From NCBI RefSeq assembly GCF_019654955.1, contig NZ_BPEV01000023.1:1-64000 (forward strand): a stretch of 64,000 nt of DNA, given 5' to 3'. Within the stretch, counting starts at the first letter, position 1. Every line of letters begins with the position of its first letter. This document shows positions 9,003-19,411 of this stretch, one piece after another. The notes beneath the pieces were generated by a model that searched no databases, was not told where the DNA came from, and was given only the letters and a program-made list of their open reading frames with translations. This stretch comes from Shewanella sp. KT0246. Lineage in GTDB: Bacteria > Pseudomonadota > Gammaproteobacteria > Enterobacterales > Shewanellaceae. Both the position numbers and the translations under genes were made by a program.

Positions 9003-10235
9003 ATGACACTTCTCAAACTATCAAAAAGCAACCTACCAACTATTGGGTCATTATTAATTTTAGCATTATCCCCTAAGTCAGTTATCAGTAATGAGCTTGA
9101 GAATACGGTTAATCAACTTTGTTCGACTTGCCACAGGGTGAGTAATCTTGAGCGAAGTTCTGGTTACAGTAAACAAGATTGGAATTCTCTTGTTAGTTAC
9201 ATGGTCGATGTTGATGCTTCAAACAAAGAATTAAATCAAATTAGTGAATATCTCGCTGAAAAATACCCTATCAACGATAAACGTGCATCAAAGGTCATTG
9301 AAGGCGATATGAAGCTGCAGTTTAAATACTGGCAGGTTCCTACATTGGGTCAAAGAGCGCGAGATCCTGTTCAAGGCAAAGATGGGATTATATGGTGGGT
9401 AGGACAATGGGGTAATATTCTAGGTCGACTTGATCCAATAAGCGGCGATTTGAAAGAGTATACGCTACCAGATGGTACCTACCCTCACAGTGTCTCGTTA
9501 GATAAAGATCTCAGACCATGGTTTTTGGGTAATAAGAACGGAACAGTTGGTTATTTAGATCTGAACACTGAAACATTCAAAGTGTTCAAGATGCCAGATA
9601 AAAATGCGCGAGATCCTCACACTGGTGTGTTCGATAATAAAGGTTTATTTTGGTTTACATTACAACACAGTAATATGATAGGTAAGTTAGACCCAAGCAC
9701 TGGTGATATTCAATTAGTCTCTTTACCCACGCCAAACTCTCGCCCCTATGGGATTAAACTGGACTCAAATGGCACACCTTGGGTGTCATGCAATGGCTCT
9801 AACTGTCTCATTAAAGTTAATAAACAAACTATGGCATTAGATGAAATTACGCTACCAGGAAAGGAAACTCATACTCGCCGTCTCGCCATTACATCTGATG
9901 ACATGGTGTATTATGTAAATTCTGGCATGGGTAAATTAGGTAAGTACAATCCAAAAACAGGCGAAATTTCGGAGTGGAATACTCCAAGTGGAAAAGATAG
10001 CCACCCTTATGCTATCGAATATGCTGACGGCGCAATTTGGTTTAATGAGTCAGCTAAAAGACCAGAAACCTTAGTGAGATTTAATTTAAAAACACAGAAG
10101 ATGCAGAGCTGGCAAATTCCAAGTAAAGAAGGCGTTTATTCAGGGCTAATTAGACATATGAGAATGGGCAAAAACGGCTTAATTATTCATCAAACGGCTA
10201 CTAATCAATTAGCTGAAGTAACTTGGTCAAAATAA
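9003..10235 (+). CDS. Exported c-heme protein with streptogramin-lyase-like beta-propeller
   Basis: Protein of 410 residues, exported by an N-terminal signal sequence (about 1-29). A single CSTCH heme-c motif follows near residue 40 in a short cytochrome-like segment. Residues about 105-405 form repeated propeller blades of the virginiamycin B lyase (Vgb) type, with recurring pieces such as GxLDPxTG, DPHTGVFD and a GTPWVSCNGSN blade edge. True Vgb enzymes are cytosolic and lack heme, so antibiotic-lyase activity is not implied. A periplasmic redox or binding role is my inference. An ATG with an upstream GAGG supports the start. It stands alone between nth and gloA, and its substrate is unknown. 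Confidence 0.7.
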   Translation: MTLLKLSKSNLPTIGSLLILALSPKSVISNELENTVNQLCSTCHRVSNLERSSGYSKQDWNSLVSYMVDVDASNKELNQISEYLAEKYPINDKRASKVIEGDMKLQFKYWQVPTLGQRARDPVQGKDGIIWWVGQWGNILGRLDPISGDLKEYTLPDGTYPHSVSLDKDLRPWFLGNKNGTVGYLDLNTETFKVFKMPDKNARDPHTGVFDNKGLFWFTLQHSNMIGKLDPSTGDIQLVSLPTPNSRPYGIKLDSNGTPWVSCNGSNCLIKVNKQTMALDEITLPGKETHTRRLAITSDDMVYYVNSGMGKLGKYNPKTGEISEWNTPSGKDSHPYAIEYADGAIWFNESAKRPETLVRFNLKTQKMQSWQIPSKEGVYSGLIRHMRMGKNGLIIHQTATNQLAEVTWSK

Positions 10236-10283
10236 CAGTTTTGATTATGGAACAGGCAGTTTTTAATGACTAAAATTAAGACA

Positions 10284-10311
10284 CAAAAAAACCGCGTTAA
10301 GCGGTTTTTTT
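10284..10311. terminator. Bidirectional terminator between the propeller gene and ynhF
   Basis: AAAAACCGC / GCGGTTTTT with a five-base GTTAA loop gives a T-run on both strands. It can end the propeller gene on the plus strand and the small ynhF-like gene on the minus strand. Confidence 0.85.
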
Positions 10312-10332
10312 ATGGCTATTTGGTCAACGTTA

Positions 10333-10416
10333 TTAAAACAAAGATACAAAAAAAGCACTGAAACAAATTGCGATCACGACTGAGGTACCAAGAGCCATTT
10401 TTAATTCTGTTGTCAT
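10333..10416 (-). CDS. ynhF: YnhF-like small membrane protein, 27 residues
   Basis: Very short reading frame: 28 codons including TAA. It translates as MTTELKMALGTSVVIAIC followed by FSAFFVSLF: a short polar start, then one membrane helix. E. coli YnhF (29 residues, starting MSTDLKFSLVTTIIV) has the same layout and a similar first ten residues, so I assign it to that family. A GGAG ribosome site lies eight bases upstream of the ATG and a good terminator lies just downstream. Its function is unknown; YnhF is an inner-membrane peptide. It is convergent with the propeller gene and divergent from gloA. Confidence 0.75.
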   Translation of the reverse strand: MTTELKMALGTSVVIAICFSAFFVSLF

Positions 10417-10594
10417 TGTTATAGTCTCCAAATGAATACAATTTAATTTTAGCGAGTATCGATAATTTTCCCAGTGTTAAGCCACAATTATGTGAACTGA
10501 AACCATAATTTTCTAGTTAAAATCAATTTTTTAACTGTAATAGAAATTTGCTATGCTAACAAAAATTACCCTAGTAATAATTAAAGAGCACCTT

Positions 10595-11005
10595 ATGTCG
10601 CAATTACTTCATACAATGATCCGTGTTGGAAACCTTGACCGCAGCATTGAGTTTTATACTCAAGTGATGGGAATGAAATTACTCAGAAAATCTGAGAATG
10701 CCGAATATAAATATACCCTCGCCTTTGTTGGCTTTGGCGAAGAATCTACAGGTCAAGCTGTGATCGAATTAACTTATAATTGGGGCACTGATAGCTATGA
10801 TTTAGGTAATGGCTTTGGTCACCTTGCTATTGGTGAAGAAGATATTTATCAGCGTTGTGATGCCATTGCCGCTGCTGGCGGTAAAGTTACACGCGCACCT
10901 GGCCCTGTTGCTGGCGGTAGTACTGAAATCGCTTTTGTTGAAGATCCTGACGGCTATAAAATCGAACTAATCCAAAAGAAAGCCATGAGCGAAGGCTTAG
11001 GTTAA
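10595..11005 (+). CDS. gloA: Lactoylglutathione lyase (glyoxalase I)
   Basis: Converts the methylglyoxal-glutathione hemithioacetal to S-lactoylglutathione in the cytosol. The frame opens at 10553, but the family start is the ATG at 10595 ([17 protein letters not shown]), giving 136 residues, as in E. coli (135). The four metal ligands are in place: His in LLHTMIR, Glu in [10 protein letters not shown], His in GFGHLAIG and Glu in YKIELIQ. The short glyoxalase fold and lack of the eukaryotic insert suggest the nickel-type bacterial enzyme. The start has only a weak ribosome site. A strong terminator follows. Confidence 0.96.
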   Translation: MSQLLHTMIRVGNLDRSIEFYTQVMGMKLLRKSENAEYKYTLAFVGFGEESTGQAVIELTYNWGTDSYDLGNGFGHLAIGEEDIYQRCDAIAAAGGKVTRAPGPVAGGSTEIAFVEDPDGYKIELIQKKAMSEGLG

Positions 11006-11031
11006 TTAGCTTTTAATGAATAAAACACAAT

Positions 11032-11059
11032 AAAAAAGCCAGCATACGCTGGCTTTTTT
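11032..11059. terminator. Bidirectional terminator between gloA and the TonB receptor
   Basis: AAAAAAGCCAGC / GCTGGCTTTTTT with a four-base ATAC loop gives T-runs on both strands. It serves gloA (plus) and the convergent TonB-dependent receptor (minus). Confidence 0.9.
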
Positions 11060-11073
11060 GCTCTAAAGCTCGA

Positions 11074-13587
11074 TTAGAACTTCATTGTTACACCAGCAAA
11101 GTAAGTACGACCGATTGTGTCGTAAACTTCTGGTACTGTACCACCGTCACTACCGTTAGAAACTCTTGATGGCTCTTCATCAGTTAAGTTCTTAACACCA
11201 GCACTTAGCATCCAGCTATCATTGATAAAGTAACTAGCTGAAACGTTGTGATAAAGAATTGAATCTACTTTATTGCCAGCACTTAAGTCATCCATTTCAC
11301 CGATATAACGGTTGAAGTACATTACACTCCAATCGTCTTGACCTGCTTTAATACTAAAGTTGTTACGAACTTGGGCGTACGCGCCGAAGTTACCGTCGAT
11401 AGTATTAGTGTAGTCAATGCCATCTTGTTCAAAGTTCAACAAGTAAGTCGTATCGTTGCTGATAGTCCAATCTAAGTTAAGCGCATCGAAAGTATAAGCT
11501 AAGTTGAAATCAATACCGCTTGTATCTTGATAACCTACGTTAGTTAACGAGTTTGTTAGGTTAGATAAATCGCCATTCGGTCCGATATTAAATAATTCAC
11601 AAGTTGCTTGGTCGCCACCATAACATGCATCAAGACCTGCTTGAGTATCTAGACGTGTAATTGCGTTTTTAACTTTAAAGCGCCAGTAATCAAGAGTTAA
11701 TGACATTCCATCTACGTAGCTAGGTGAGTAAACTAAACCAGCTGTGTAAGACTCTGACTCTTCTGGTTGTAGATCTTCGTCAGATGTGTAGTTAACCAAG
11801 ATTTGTGGATCTTGCTCATTACCCCAAGGATCATTTAAGTAATCGAATGAACCTGAATTACCACCGTATAGCTCACTAACACTTGGTGCACGGAAACCAG
11901 TCGCAGCTACAGTTCGAATCATTAAGTCATCTGTTGCTTCGTACGTTAAACCAATTTTCCAAGTTGATGCATTACCGAATGTAGAGTAATCATCAAAACG
12001 TAATGCGAATTCACCGGTTAGTTTTTCAGTAAACGGTACACTCACTTCTTGGAAAATAGAGATAACGCTGTAATCACCATCCGTTGGATCCTGCTGTGCG
12101 GCTGTACTATCGCCGGCAACAACAATTGGGTCAGGATTGTAGTAACCACTTTCGTAGCGGTATTCAGCACCGATTGCAAAAGCAACTGCACCAGCATCTA
12201 AGTCAAACAATTCACCAGTTAGACCTGCTGAGAAAACATGTTGTTCGTTACCACCATCAGCCTCTTCAGTGTAAGCAACGCTATCTAGTAACGCTTGGTC
12301 AGTCATAGGCTGACCAGTTAACCAAGGATCTTGATCTGCATAAATTGCATCTGTCATGATTGATGCATTAATCGAGTTTTCAACGGCTGTTTTAGCTTTG
12401 TTTTTACCGTAAGTGTATGAAATATCCCAATCCATACCAGTATTAACATCAACATAACCAGCTAAACCAGCAGATACACGTAGAGTGTCAGTATCTTGAG
12501 TATAAACACGTGGGCCGACGTCATTCATACGTTTTCTGTAATTAACTTGGCCTTTATCATCTGCAGTGATACCTGCATCAATCATATTTTGATCAAGTTC
12601 GAAACATGTTGCTGGATCATCACCTGCTTCACATACATCAAGAGTTAAGTTGGCAGGTTGTGGTGCTAATTGCTGATTAGACTTACGTTTGGTATAAAGA
12701 ATATCACCTGTAAGGATTAAGTCATTGCCCAGCTCTTGGGTCATATTAGCGAATAAACTGTAACGCTTACTTGGCGTTTGATAAAAACTATCTTGAGTGT
12801 AGTCATATCCTTCACCGCGCTCTACCCAGTTACCATTTTCATCTTTAACCATTCCGCCTAAAGAACCATCTGGGATGAATGAGCTATCACCTGGAGTTGT
12901 CCAGTCACGGTCTGATTGCACAACACCTTTACGTTCAGAGTAAGCTGCACCAATGGTGTAGTTACCACGTTCAGTGTTAAAACCATATAGAGCACTGATT
13001 TCGCCGTTTTCACCGTCGCTCTTATCAGTCATGCCGCCTTGAACGTCTACTTGGAAACCTTCAAAGTCTTTCTTAGTGATAATGTTCACAACACCAGCAA
13101 TCGCATCCGAACCATATACTGCTGAAGCGCCATCTTTTAGAATTTCTACTCGTGCAATCATTGCAACTGGGATAGCGTTTAAATCCACAGCACTATCAGC
13201 ACCAGAGCCGGAGTTAACCATACGACGGCCGTTAAGCAATACTAATGTACGTTGTGAACCCATACCACGAAGGTCAACCTGAGCCACACCGTCAGAACCG
13301 TTGTTGGTACTTGAACCAACTGCAGCACCAGCCATAGATGTTTGAGCTTGTAGTAATTCATCTACCGTTGTAAAACCTTCTGAACGAATCGCAGCAGCAT
13401 CAATAACAGTCACTGGCGAAGCAGTTTCCATGTCTTGACGTTGAATACGGGAGCCTGTAACTGCAATTCTTTCTACATTTGCAGATTCTTCTTCAGCATA
13501 AGCGCTTACTGAAACAGCTGAAGCAGCAGAAACTGAGGCTAATAACGCCACATTTATGCTGTTTGATATTTTAGATCTTTTAATCAT
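11074..13587 (-). CDS. TonB-dependent outer-membrane receptor
   Basis: Outer-membrane active transporter of 837 residues. A signal peptide (about 1-31, ending SAYAEE) is followed by a region like a TonB box (ERIAVTGSRIQR). The plug domain covers about 50-175, with DLRGMGSQRTLVLLNGRR and SDAIAGVVNIITKKDF. A long beta-barrel follows and ends in KF, the usual terminal aromatic. Alteromonadales have many paralogues of this oxidative TonB-receptor type, mostly for sugars, peptides or other organic nutrients. No transporter, enzyme or anti-sigma gene lies beside it, so the substrate cannot be named. The upstream 730 bases hold a CRP-like site, which would fit nutrient control. Confidence 0.9.
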   Translation of the reverse strand: MIKRSKISNSINVALLASVSAASAVSVSAYAEEESANVERIAVTGSRIQRQDMETASPVTVIDAAAIRSEGFTTVDELLQAQTSMAGAAVGSSTNNGSDGVAQVDLRGMGSQRTLVLLNGRRMVNSGSGADSAVDLNAIPVAMIARVEILKDGASAVYGSDAIAGVVNIITKKDFEGFQVDVQGGMTDKSDGENGEISALYGFNTERGNYTIGAAYSERKGVVQSDRDWTTPGDSSFIPDGSLGGMVKDENGNWVERGEGYDYTQDSFYQTPSKRYSLFANMTQELGNDLILTGDILYTKRKSNQQLAPQPANLTLDVCEAGDDPATCFELDQNMIDAGITADDKGQVNYRKRMNDVGPRVYTQDTDTLRVSAGLAGYVDVNTGMDWDISYTYGKNKAKTAVENSINASIMTDAIYADQDPWLTGQPMTDQALLDSVAYTEEADGGNEQHVFSAGLTGELFDLDAGAVAFAIGAEYRYESGYYNPDPIVVAGDSTAAQQDPTDGDYSVISIFQEVSVPFTEKLTGEFALRFDDYSTFGNASTWKIGLTYEATDDLMIRTVAATGFRAPSVSELYGGNSGSFDYLNDPWGNEQDPQILVNYTSDEDLQPEESESYTAGLVYSPSYVDGMSLTLDYWRFKVKNAITRLDTQAGLDACYGGDQATCELFNIGPNGDLSNLTNSLTNVGYQDTSGIDFNLAYTFDALNLDWTISNDTTYLLNFEQDGIDYTNTIDGNFGAYAQVRNNFSIKAGQDDWSVMYFNRYIGEMDDLSAGNKVDSILYHNVSASYFINDSWMLSAGVKNLTDEEPSRVSNGSDGGTVPEVYDTIGRTYFAGVTMKF

Positions 13588-14276
13588 TTGTTGCTCCCTG
13601 GTGATATCTTTTCTTATTCTGTTTACGCAATTAAATAAGTATTTAAATTTGCGTTGGACTAGATACTGAATAACCAGAGATATTTCGTCAAACCACTAAC
13701 TTGTAACTTTTGAGTCGTTTTTTGTTAATAACTATGCGGTAGGTTTGTAAAGCAAATTAAGTGACGGGTGTCTCAAAACATTATTACTTTAGTATTTCAG
13801 TTGAATAAACTAGAGAAACACCTTTAAAGCAGAATTATTATCTAGGTCACAAATAACATTTTTAAAACTTACCCAAAGCTAAAAGTGTGATATGGATCAC
13901 ACAAATATATTGAACCTTGATGATGTTAATCCAAATTTCTTCAGTTTTGATTCAGGTTTTAAGCTTTTCACCATTTGAAACACTGAAACCTAGGCCTGCA
14001 CTGAGACAGAGTGATTTGGCCTTTATTGATGTTTAATTGGTCAATTAAAATAGCAACAATGAACGGTGATTATTTTACGGTAGTTGTTTTATTTGCCTGG
14101 CTTTATAAAGCACATTAACCAATAAATTTTCACATAGCTTGAACAAGTAAGCTCTCGATTACAAAATACTAACATCTGACCTTTTTTAGGAACTTTCTTA
14201 ATAAAGATTAATTAGACTGAAATGTTAATATTCTGGTTAACCTTACTTTGAATAGTTATTCATTTTATTTAGGCAA
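13588..14276. other. Long gene-free region upstream of the TonB receptor
   Basis: About 690 AT-rich bases between the receptor start and the ruvB terminator, with no credible reading frame on either strand. It holds the CRP-like palindrome at 13886-13901. It is long enough for an untranslated leader or a small RNA, but I see no specific structure. Confidence 0.6.
13886..13901. promoter_or_regulatory. CRP-like binding site
   Basis: TGTGATATGGATCACA matches the TGTGA-N6-TCACA consensus at all ten conserved positions, and one more G/C pair outside extends the symmetry to GTGTGAT / ATCACAC. In Shewanella CRP controls catabolic and anaerobic genes. It lies about 300 bases before the receptor ATG, so a long leader would be needed if the receptor is the target. 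Confidence 0.6.
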
Positions 14277-14281
14277 TAAAA

Positions 14282-14303
14282 AAGGAAAGACTACGCTTTC
14301 CTT
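14282..14303 (-). terminator. Terminator after ruvB
   Basis: AAGGAAAG / CTTTCCTT stem just downstream of the ruvB stop; on the minus strand it is followed by a T-rich stretch. It closes the yebC-ruvCAB transcript. Confidence 0.75.
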
Positions 14304-14321
14304 ATTCATATCATTAACAAT

Positions 14322-15329
14322 TTATTCTGCGGGTTTCATAATATCAAAGTGTTGATAGGCCCTATCTGTTGCAATACGCCCTCTTGGAGTCCGCTGTATA
14401 AACCCTTGTTGAATTAGAAAAGGCTCTAAAACATCTTCAATAGTTTCTCTATCCTCACCAATGGCAGCAGCTAAGTTATCTAACCCAACTGGCCCGCCCA
14501 TAAATTTATCAATAATCGCCAGTAACAGTTTTCTATCTAAGTAATCAAAACCTTCTAGGTCGACATCTAATAAATCCAATGCCTTTTGTGCGACGTCTTC
14601 GGTCACAAAGCCATCATGCTTCACTTCAGCGTAATCTCGAACACGTCTAAGAAGACGGTTGGCTATTCTTGGAGTGCCTCGCGAACGTTTTGCAATTTCA
14701 AACGCTCCTGCTTCATCAATAGGTAATTCCATCACTTTAGCTGAGCGTTTGACAATAGTGCAAAGGTCTTTGACGTTATAAAACTCTAAGCGCAGAGGTA
14801 TACCAAATCTTGCTCGTAGTGGTGATGTTAACGCACCAGCGCGAGTGGTAGCACCAATCAAAGAGAATGGCGGCAAGTCGAGCTTAATAGAACGCGCTGC
14901 AGGCCCTTCACCAATCATGATATCTAACTGGTAATCTTCCATAGCAGGATAAAGAATCTCTTCAACCACAGGACTCAGTCGATGAATTTCATCAATAAAA
15001 AGTACATCACCGTGTTCAAGGTTCGTTAATAACGCTGCTAAATCCCCTGCTTTTTCAAGTACGGGCCCAGATGTGGATTTAATGTTTACGCCCATTTCAT
15101 TAGCCACAATCATGGCTAATGTTGTTTTACCGAGTCCTGGAGGGCCAAAAATTAGCATATGATCGAGTGCTTCTTCACGCTTTAGCGCTGCCTCAATAAA
15201 CACCTTCAACTGAGCACGAGTATCATCCTGCCCAGTATAATCCTCCAACATTTTAGGGCGCATGGCTCTATCAATATGAACTTCTTGTTCAAATTCTTGT
15301 GGTTGGATTAAACGATCCGCTTCTATCAT
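14322..15329 (-). CDS. ruvB: Holliday junction DNA helicase RuvB
   Basis: AAA+ motor that, with RuvA, drives branch migration of Holliday junctions. It has 335 residues, the usual length. Walker A is [10 protein letters not shown] (about 62-71), Walker B is LFIDEIHRL, sensor 1 lies in LIGATTRAG, and the arginine finger region is LRARFG. The C-terminal winged helix binds DNA. It lies ten bases downstream of ruvA. In E. coli ruvAB is SOS-controlled; I see no LexA box directly upstream here. Confidence 0.98.
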   Translation of the reverse strand: MIEADRLIQPQEFEQEVHIDRAMRPKMLEDYTGQDDTRAQLKVFIEAALKREEALDHMLIFGPPGLGKTTLAMIVANEMGVNIKSTSGPVLEKAGDLAALLTNLEHGDVLFIDEIHRLSPVVEEILYPAMEDYQLDIMIGEGPAARSIKLDLPPFSLIGATTRAGALTSPLRARFGIPLRLEFYNVKDLCTIVKRSAKVMELPIDEAGAFEIAKRSRGTPRIANRLLRRVRDYAEVKHDGFVTEDVAQKALDLLDVDLEGFDYLDRKLLLAIIDKFMGGPVGLDNLAAAIGEDRETIEDVLEPFLIQQGFIQRTPRGRIATDRAYQHFDIMKPAE

Positions 15330-15339
15330 TGTGGCCTCT

Positions 15340-15957
15340 TTATAACATCGACTTCAATGAGGCTTTAATTAACACCTCACTTGTCATTCCTTCGCTATAA
15401 GCACTTAAAACAGCTTTACTTGCTTGAGCAGGTTTATAACCTAATGCAATTAACGCAGCAATGGCGTCTTCTTCTGCGTTATTTTCAACAGCAGCCGGCT
15501 TATAATTACTTTGTAGAGCAAACTCACGCTCAGAACCTACTGAGGCTTCTAGTAAACTTTTCAACTTATCACGCATTTCAACGACTAAGCGCTCAGCAGT
15601 TTTTTTACCAACGCCAGGCAATTTGACGAGAGTCACTATGTCATCACGCTCGACACAATTCACAAACTCGCTGGCAGTCATACCCGATAAAATGGTTAAC
15701 GCAAGTTTAGGGCCCACACCGTTAGTTTTGATTAGAAGACGAAACAGTGCTCGTTCTTGCTTGGTGATAAACCCATAAAGTAGCTGCGCATCCTCACGCA
15801 CCACAAAGTGGGTATAGAGCATTGCTGATTGATTGAGTTCTGGGAGCTCATAAAAACTGGTCATAGGCACTTGTAGCTCGTAACCAACACCGTTTACATC
15901 TAAAACAATTTCAGGTGCTTGTTTTTCAACAACCAACCCGCTTAATCTTCCTATCAT
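15340..15957 (-). CDS. ruvA: Holliday junction DNA helicase subunit RuvA
   Basis: Tetrameric junction-binding protein of 205 residues. The N-terminal OB-fold is followed by two helix-hairpin-helix motifs ([19 protein letters not shown] and [19 protein letters not shown]). The small C-terminal domain III (about 155-205) contacts RuvB. Its ATG overlaps the ruvC stop by four bases, so the two are translationally coupled. Confidence 0.98.
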   Translation of the reverse strand: MIGRLSGLVVEKQAPEIVLDVNGVGYELQVPMTSFYELPELNQSAMLYTHFVVREDAQLLYGFITKQERALFRLLIKTNGVGPKLALTILSGMTASEFVNCVERDDIVTLVKLPGVGKKTAERLVVEMRDKLKSLLEASVGSEREFALQSNYKPAAVENNAEEDAIAALIALGYKPAQASKAVLSAYSEGMTSEVLIKASLKSML

Positions 15958-16475
15958 TTATATCGTCCATATGTGCGGCTTTGGGCTTTTCCGCCCATCG
16001 CAATTAAACTTTGGAAAGTATGATTATGACAAACTGCGACACCTAAAGCATCGGCAGCATCGGCTTGCGGTGCTGCTGGTAATTTAAATATTTGTTGGAT
16101 CATATGCTGAACTTGGGTCTTCTGCGCGCGACCTGTACCAACTACTGCGCTTTTGATTTGGGTTGCACTATATTCAGCTACAGGTAACCCCGCATTCATC
16201 GCAGCAACGATTGCTACGCCTCTCGCTTGCCCTAATTTAAGCGCAGAATCCGCATTTTTTGCCATAAAAACCCGTTCAATGGCAAATTGGTCAGGTTGAT
16301 ACTGCTTGATGATTTCAGTAACGCCATCAAAAACCTGTTTCAATCTAGTAGGTAAATCATCTGCTGACGTGCGTATACAGCCACTTCCAAGGTATCTTTG
16401 TTGTCTACCTTGACATTGAATAACACCATAACCTGTGATCCGCGAACCTGGGTCAATCCCCAAAATGATCGTCAT
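15954..16475 (-). CDS. ruvC: Holliday junction resolvase RuvC
   Basis: Endonuclease that cuts junctions in symmetric strands, 173 residues. The acidic catalytic residues appear in [12 protein letters not shown] (Asp near 7), [11 protein letters not shown] (Glu near 68) and the C-terminal [14 protein letters not shown] segment. It sits 23 bases after yebC in the common yebC-ruvCAB order. Confidence 0.98.
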   Translation of the reverse strand: MTIILGIDPGSRITGYGVIQCQGRQQRYLGSGCIRTSADDLPTRLKQVFDGVTEIIKQYQPDQFAIERVFMAKNADSALKLGQARGVAIVAAMNAGLPVAEYSATQIKSAVVGTGRAQKTQVQHMIQQIFKLPAAPQADAADALGVAVCHNHTFQSLIAMGGKAQSRTYGRYK

Positions 16476-16498
16476 CGATTTACGCTTCCTTGGAACAA

Positions 16499-17245
16499 TT
16501 ATTCAAGGCTTTCCATCACTTCATCTGAAATTTCAGCATTATGATAAACTTCTTGAACATCATCATGATCTTCAAGGTTATCAATCAAACGCATAAACTT
16601 AGCAGCAGTATCGGCATCTAACTCTGCTTTAGTGCCTGCAATCATAGTAACTTCTGCATTTATTGCTTCAAAACCGCCGGCATCCAGTGCATCTTTTACA
16701 GTACCGAAAGCATCTGGTGTGGTAAACACATCAAATGCGCCATTTTCATGAGTAATAACATCTTCTGCGCCCGCTTCAAGCGCAGCATCCATTAGTTCGT
16801 CTTCATCAACGTCAGCATTGTAAGAAATTACACCCGATTTGGTGAACATATAAGCCACTGAGCCATCTGTACCTAAATTGCCACCTGACTTACTGAAAGC
16901 ATTACGTACACCTGATACGGTACGGTTTTTATTATCTGTCATGGTTTCAACCATCACCGCGGTTCCGCCTGGGCCATAACCTTCATAAATAATGGTGTCT
17001 AATTGCTGGCCATCAAGCTCACCAGCGCCGCGTTTAACAGCACGTTCTACCGTGTCGCGGGTCATGTTATTTGATAATGCTTTATCAATTGCGGCACGTA
17101 AACGTGGATTTGCATCAGGGTCTGAACCACCTTCACGGGCAGAAACCGTTAGCTCGCGAATAAATTTACTGAATAGCTTACCTCGTTTTGCATCTTGAGC
17201 AGCTTTACGATGTTTAATGTTGTCCCATTTACTGTGGCCAGCCAT
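16499..17245 (-). CDS. yebC: YebC/PmpR family regulatory or translation factor
   Basis: Cytosolic protein of 248 residues with the family hallmark [20 protein letters not shown] at the start, and three alpha/beta domains. Family members have been described both as DNA-binding regulators and as factors helping ribosomes through proline runs. An AAGGAG ribosome site precedes the ATG. It heads the ruvCAB operon, separated from aspS by a terminator-like hairpin. Confidence 0.95.
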   Translation of the reverse strand: MAGHSKWDNIKHRKAAQDAKRGKLFSKFIRELTVSAREGGSDPDANPRLRAAIDKALSNNMTRDTVERAVKRGAGELDGQQLDTIIYEGYGPGGTAVMVETMTDNKNRTVSGVRNAFSKSGGNLGTDGSVAYMFTKSGVISYNADVDEDELMDAALEAGAEDVITHENGAFDVFTTPDAFGTVKDALDAGGFEAINAEVTMIAGTKAELDADTAAKFMRLIDNLEDHDDVQEVYHNAEISDEVMESLE

Positions 17246-17294
17246 GGCAACTCCTTGGATATGTATTTCAGTTTTTTAGGCTACATAAAAACAG

Positions 17295-17314
17295 ACCGAG
17301 GCAAAAGCCTCGGT
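17295..17314 (-). terminator. Terminator between aspS and yebC
   Basis: ACCGAGGC / GCCTCGGT stem with a four-base loop, followed on the minus strand by CTGTTTTTA. It should at least partly separate aspS from yebC-ruvCAB. Confidence 0.75.
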
Positions 17315-17371
17315 TTGTGGATTAACGCTTAATGTACAAACCAATTAAGTTTGTAAGTTGACTAATTAACA

Positions 17372-19153
17372 TTACTCGTCAGCGGCAGGCTTTTCTTGCT
17401 CAATAACGCTAATCCCCAAATCAACTAATTGTTGAGGGTTAGCAAAACCTGGTGCATTCGTTAATGGACAAGCTGCCGTCGTCGTTTTCGGGAATGCCAT
17501 CACATCACGAATAGAGCTAGCACCTGTCATCAACATGATAATACGGTCTAAACCGAATGCTAAACCTGCGTGTGGCGGTGTACCGTAACGTAATGCTTCT
17601 AATAAGAAGCCAAACTTCTCGTTTGCTTCTTTATCATCAATACCAAGAATACGGAATACAGCACTTTGCATATCGGCATTATGGATACGAACAGAACCAC
17701 CACCTAACTCACAGCCGTTTAATACCATGTCGTAAGCATCTGAGATTGCCGCGCCAGGATTTGCTTCAAGTTCTTCAGCGGTTACACCACGAGGAGCCGT
17801 AAATGGATGATGAACTGCGTGGTATCCACCGTTGATTTTCTCAAACATTGGGAAGTCTACGACCCACATTGGGCGCCACTCACCTTCAAGTAATTCGAAA
17901 TCTTCGCCAGCTTTTAGACGCAATGCTCCCATCGCTTCAGCAACGACATTTGCTTTGTCAGCGCCAAATAAGATGATGTCACCAGTTTGTGCATTAGTAC
18001 GTGCAACTATTTGATTAACGATATCTTCGTTTAAGAATTTAAGTACTGGAGATTGTATACCTTCAATACCTGCACTTAAATCATTAATCTTCATCCACGC
18101 TAAGCCTTTAGCGCCGTATATGCCAGCGTACTTAGTGTAGTTATCAATTTGCTTACGAGACAGTGATGCACCTGTTGGGATGCGAAGCGCAGCAACACGA
18201 CCTTCTTCATCGTTAGCAGGACCACTAAACACTGCAAATTCAACATCTTTCACCAAATCCGCAACGTCCACTAACTCAAGTGGATTACGTAAATCAGGTT
18301 TGTCTGAACCATAACGCGCCATCGCTTCTGCATATGACATACGAGGAAACTCGCCTAATTCAACATTCATTAAATCGCTGAACAAGCCACGAACCATAGT
18401 CTCAGTTTTTTCCATTACCTGCTCAGCAGACATGAAAGAAGTTTCGATATCAATTTGAGTAAATTCTGGTTGGCGATCTGCACGCAAATCTTCATCACGG
18501 AAACATTTAACGATTTGGTAATAGCGATCAAAACCAGACATCATCAATAACTGTTTAAACAGCTGTGGAGATTGTGGCAAAGCAAAGAATTGACCTTTAT
18601 AAGTACGACTTGGTACTAAATAATCACGAGCACCTTCTGGAGTCGCTTTAGTCAAAATAGGTGTTTCGATATCTAAGAACCCACTATCGTCTAAGAAACG
18701 ACGCACAGCGCTAGTAACTTTCGAGCGGAATACTAAACGGTCAGCCATTTCAGGACGACGTAAGTCAAGGTAGCGATATTTTAACCGCTGCTCTTCACTG
18801 TTGTTTTGATGATTGTCCATGCTTAAAGGCAGTGGCGCAGAAGCATTGATAATGGTTAGGCCTTGGCCTAATACTTCAATTTCGCCAGTTTTCATTTGTG
18901 CATTGATTTGACTGTCAGGTCTTGCACGTACTAAACCTTTAACTTGTACGCAGAACTCACCACGTAAGCTGCTCGCTATTTTGAAAACGTCTTCCAAGTC
19001 TGGATCGTAAACAACTTGAACAATCCCTTCTCTGTCACGAAGATCTAAAAATATAACACCACCTAAATCGCGGCTACGGTTAACCCAACCGACTAAGGTG
19101 ACTTCTTGACCAAGATGAGACTTATTAACGTCTCCACAATAATGACTGCGCAT
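17372..19153 (-). CDS. aspS: Aspartyl-tRNA synthetase
   Basis: Class II synthetase of 593 residues, the bacterial-type length. The N-terminal OB-fold anticodon-binding domain (about 1-105) contains [26 protein letters not shown]. The class II core has motif 2 around [18 protein letters not shown], the bacterial GAD insert lies at about 290-420, and motif 3 is [13 protein letters not shown] near residue 535. It charges the tRNA-Asp species encoded at 59.7 kb in this same window. Spacing to neighbours suggests its own promoter. Confidence 0.98.
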   Translation of the reverse strand: MRSHYCGDVNKSHLGQEVTLVGWVNRSRDLGGVIFLDLRDREGIVQVVYDPDLEDVFKIASSLRGEFCVQVKGLVRARPDSQINAQMKTGEIEVLGQGLTIINASAPLPLSMDNHQNNSEEQRLKYRYLDLRRPEMADRLVFRSKVTSAVRRFLDDSGFLDIETPILTKATPEGARDYLVPSRTYKGQFFALPQSPQLFKQLLMMSGFDRYYQIVKCFRDEDLRADRQPEFTQIDIETSFMSAEQVMEKTETMVRGLFSDLMNVELGEFPRMSYAEAMARYGSDKPDLRNPLELVDVADLVKDVEFAVFSGPANDEEGRVAALRIPTGASLSRKQIDNYTKYAGIYGAKGLAWMKINDLSAGIEGIQSPVLKFLNEDIVNQIVARTNAQTGDIILFGADKANVVAEAMGALRLKAGEDFELLEGEWRPMWVVDFPMFEKINGGYHAVHHPFTAPRGVTAEELEANPGAAISDAYDMVLNGCELGGGSVRIHNADMQSAVFRILGIDDKEANEKFGFLLEALRYGTPPHAGLAFGLDRIIMLMTGASSIRDVMAFPKTTTAACPLTNAPGFANPQQLVDLGISVIEQEKPAADE

Positions 19154-19411
19154 TTAACTCTACCCTTTGTTCGGAAATAGGTGTCTAAAAAACAATTTAT
19201 TTTGGCATTATATTAAAATAATGCAGGCAACTATAGCACTTATAATACGTCAAAAACGTGATTATTAAACGTGTGCTACATTTTTGCATGGAAGTATCAA
19301 TTAGTTTACTGCAATTGAACAGACTTTAGGGAAAGTTCCCTTTGTAACCGAGTAAAAAAACAGCAAATACTATGATTTATTGTATTTAACTGCTTAAAAC
19401 CTATTAGTTAG

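Noticed and set aside
9003..10235. Calling the propeller gene a streptogramin resistance enzyme
   Set aside because: The protein is exported and carries a heme motif, unlike virginiamycin B lyase; fold similarity alone does not support antibiotic resistance.
10488..10500. Possible CRP site (CACAATTATGTGA) upstream of gloA
   Set aside because: The half-sites face the wrong way for the TGTGA-N6-TCACA consensus, so it is not a CRP motif.
13076..13282. Plus-strand frame inside the TonB receptor gene
   Set aside because: It lies wholly within a well-supported outer-membrane receptor gene on the other strand and has no features of its own.
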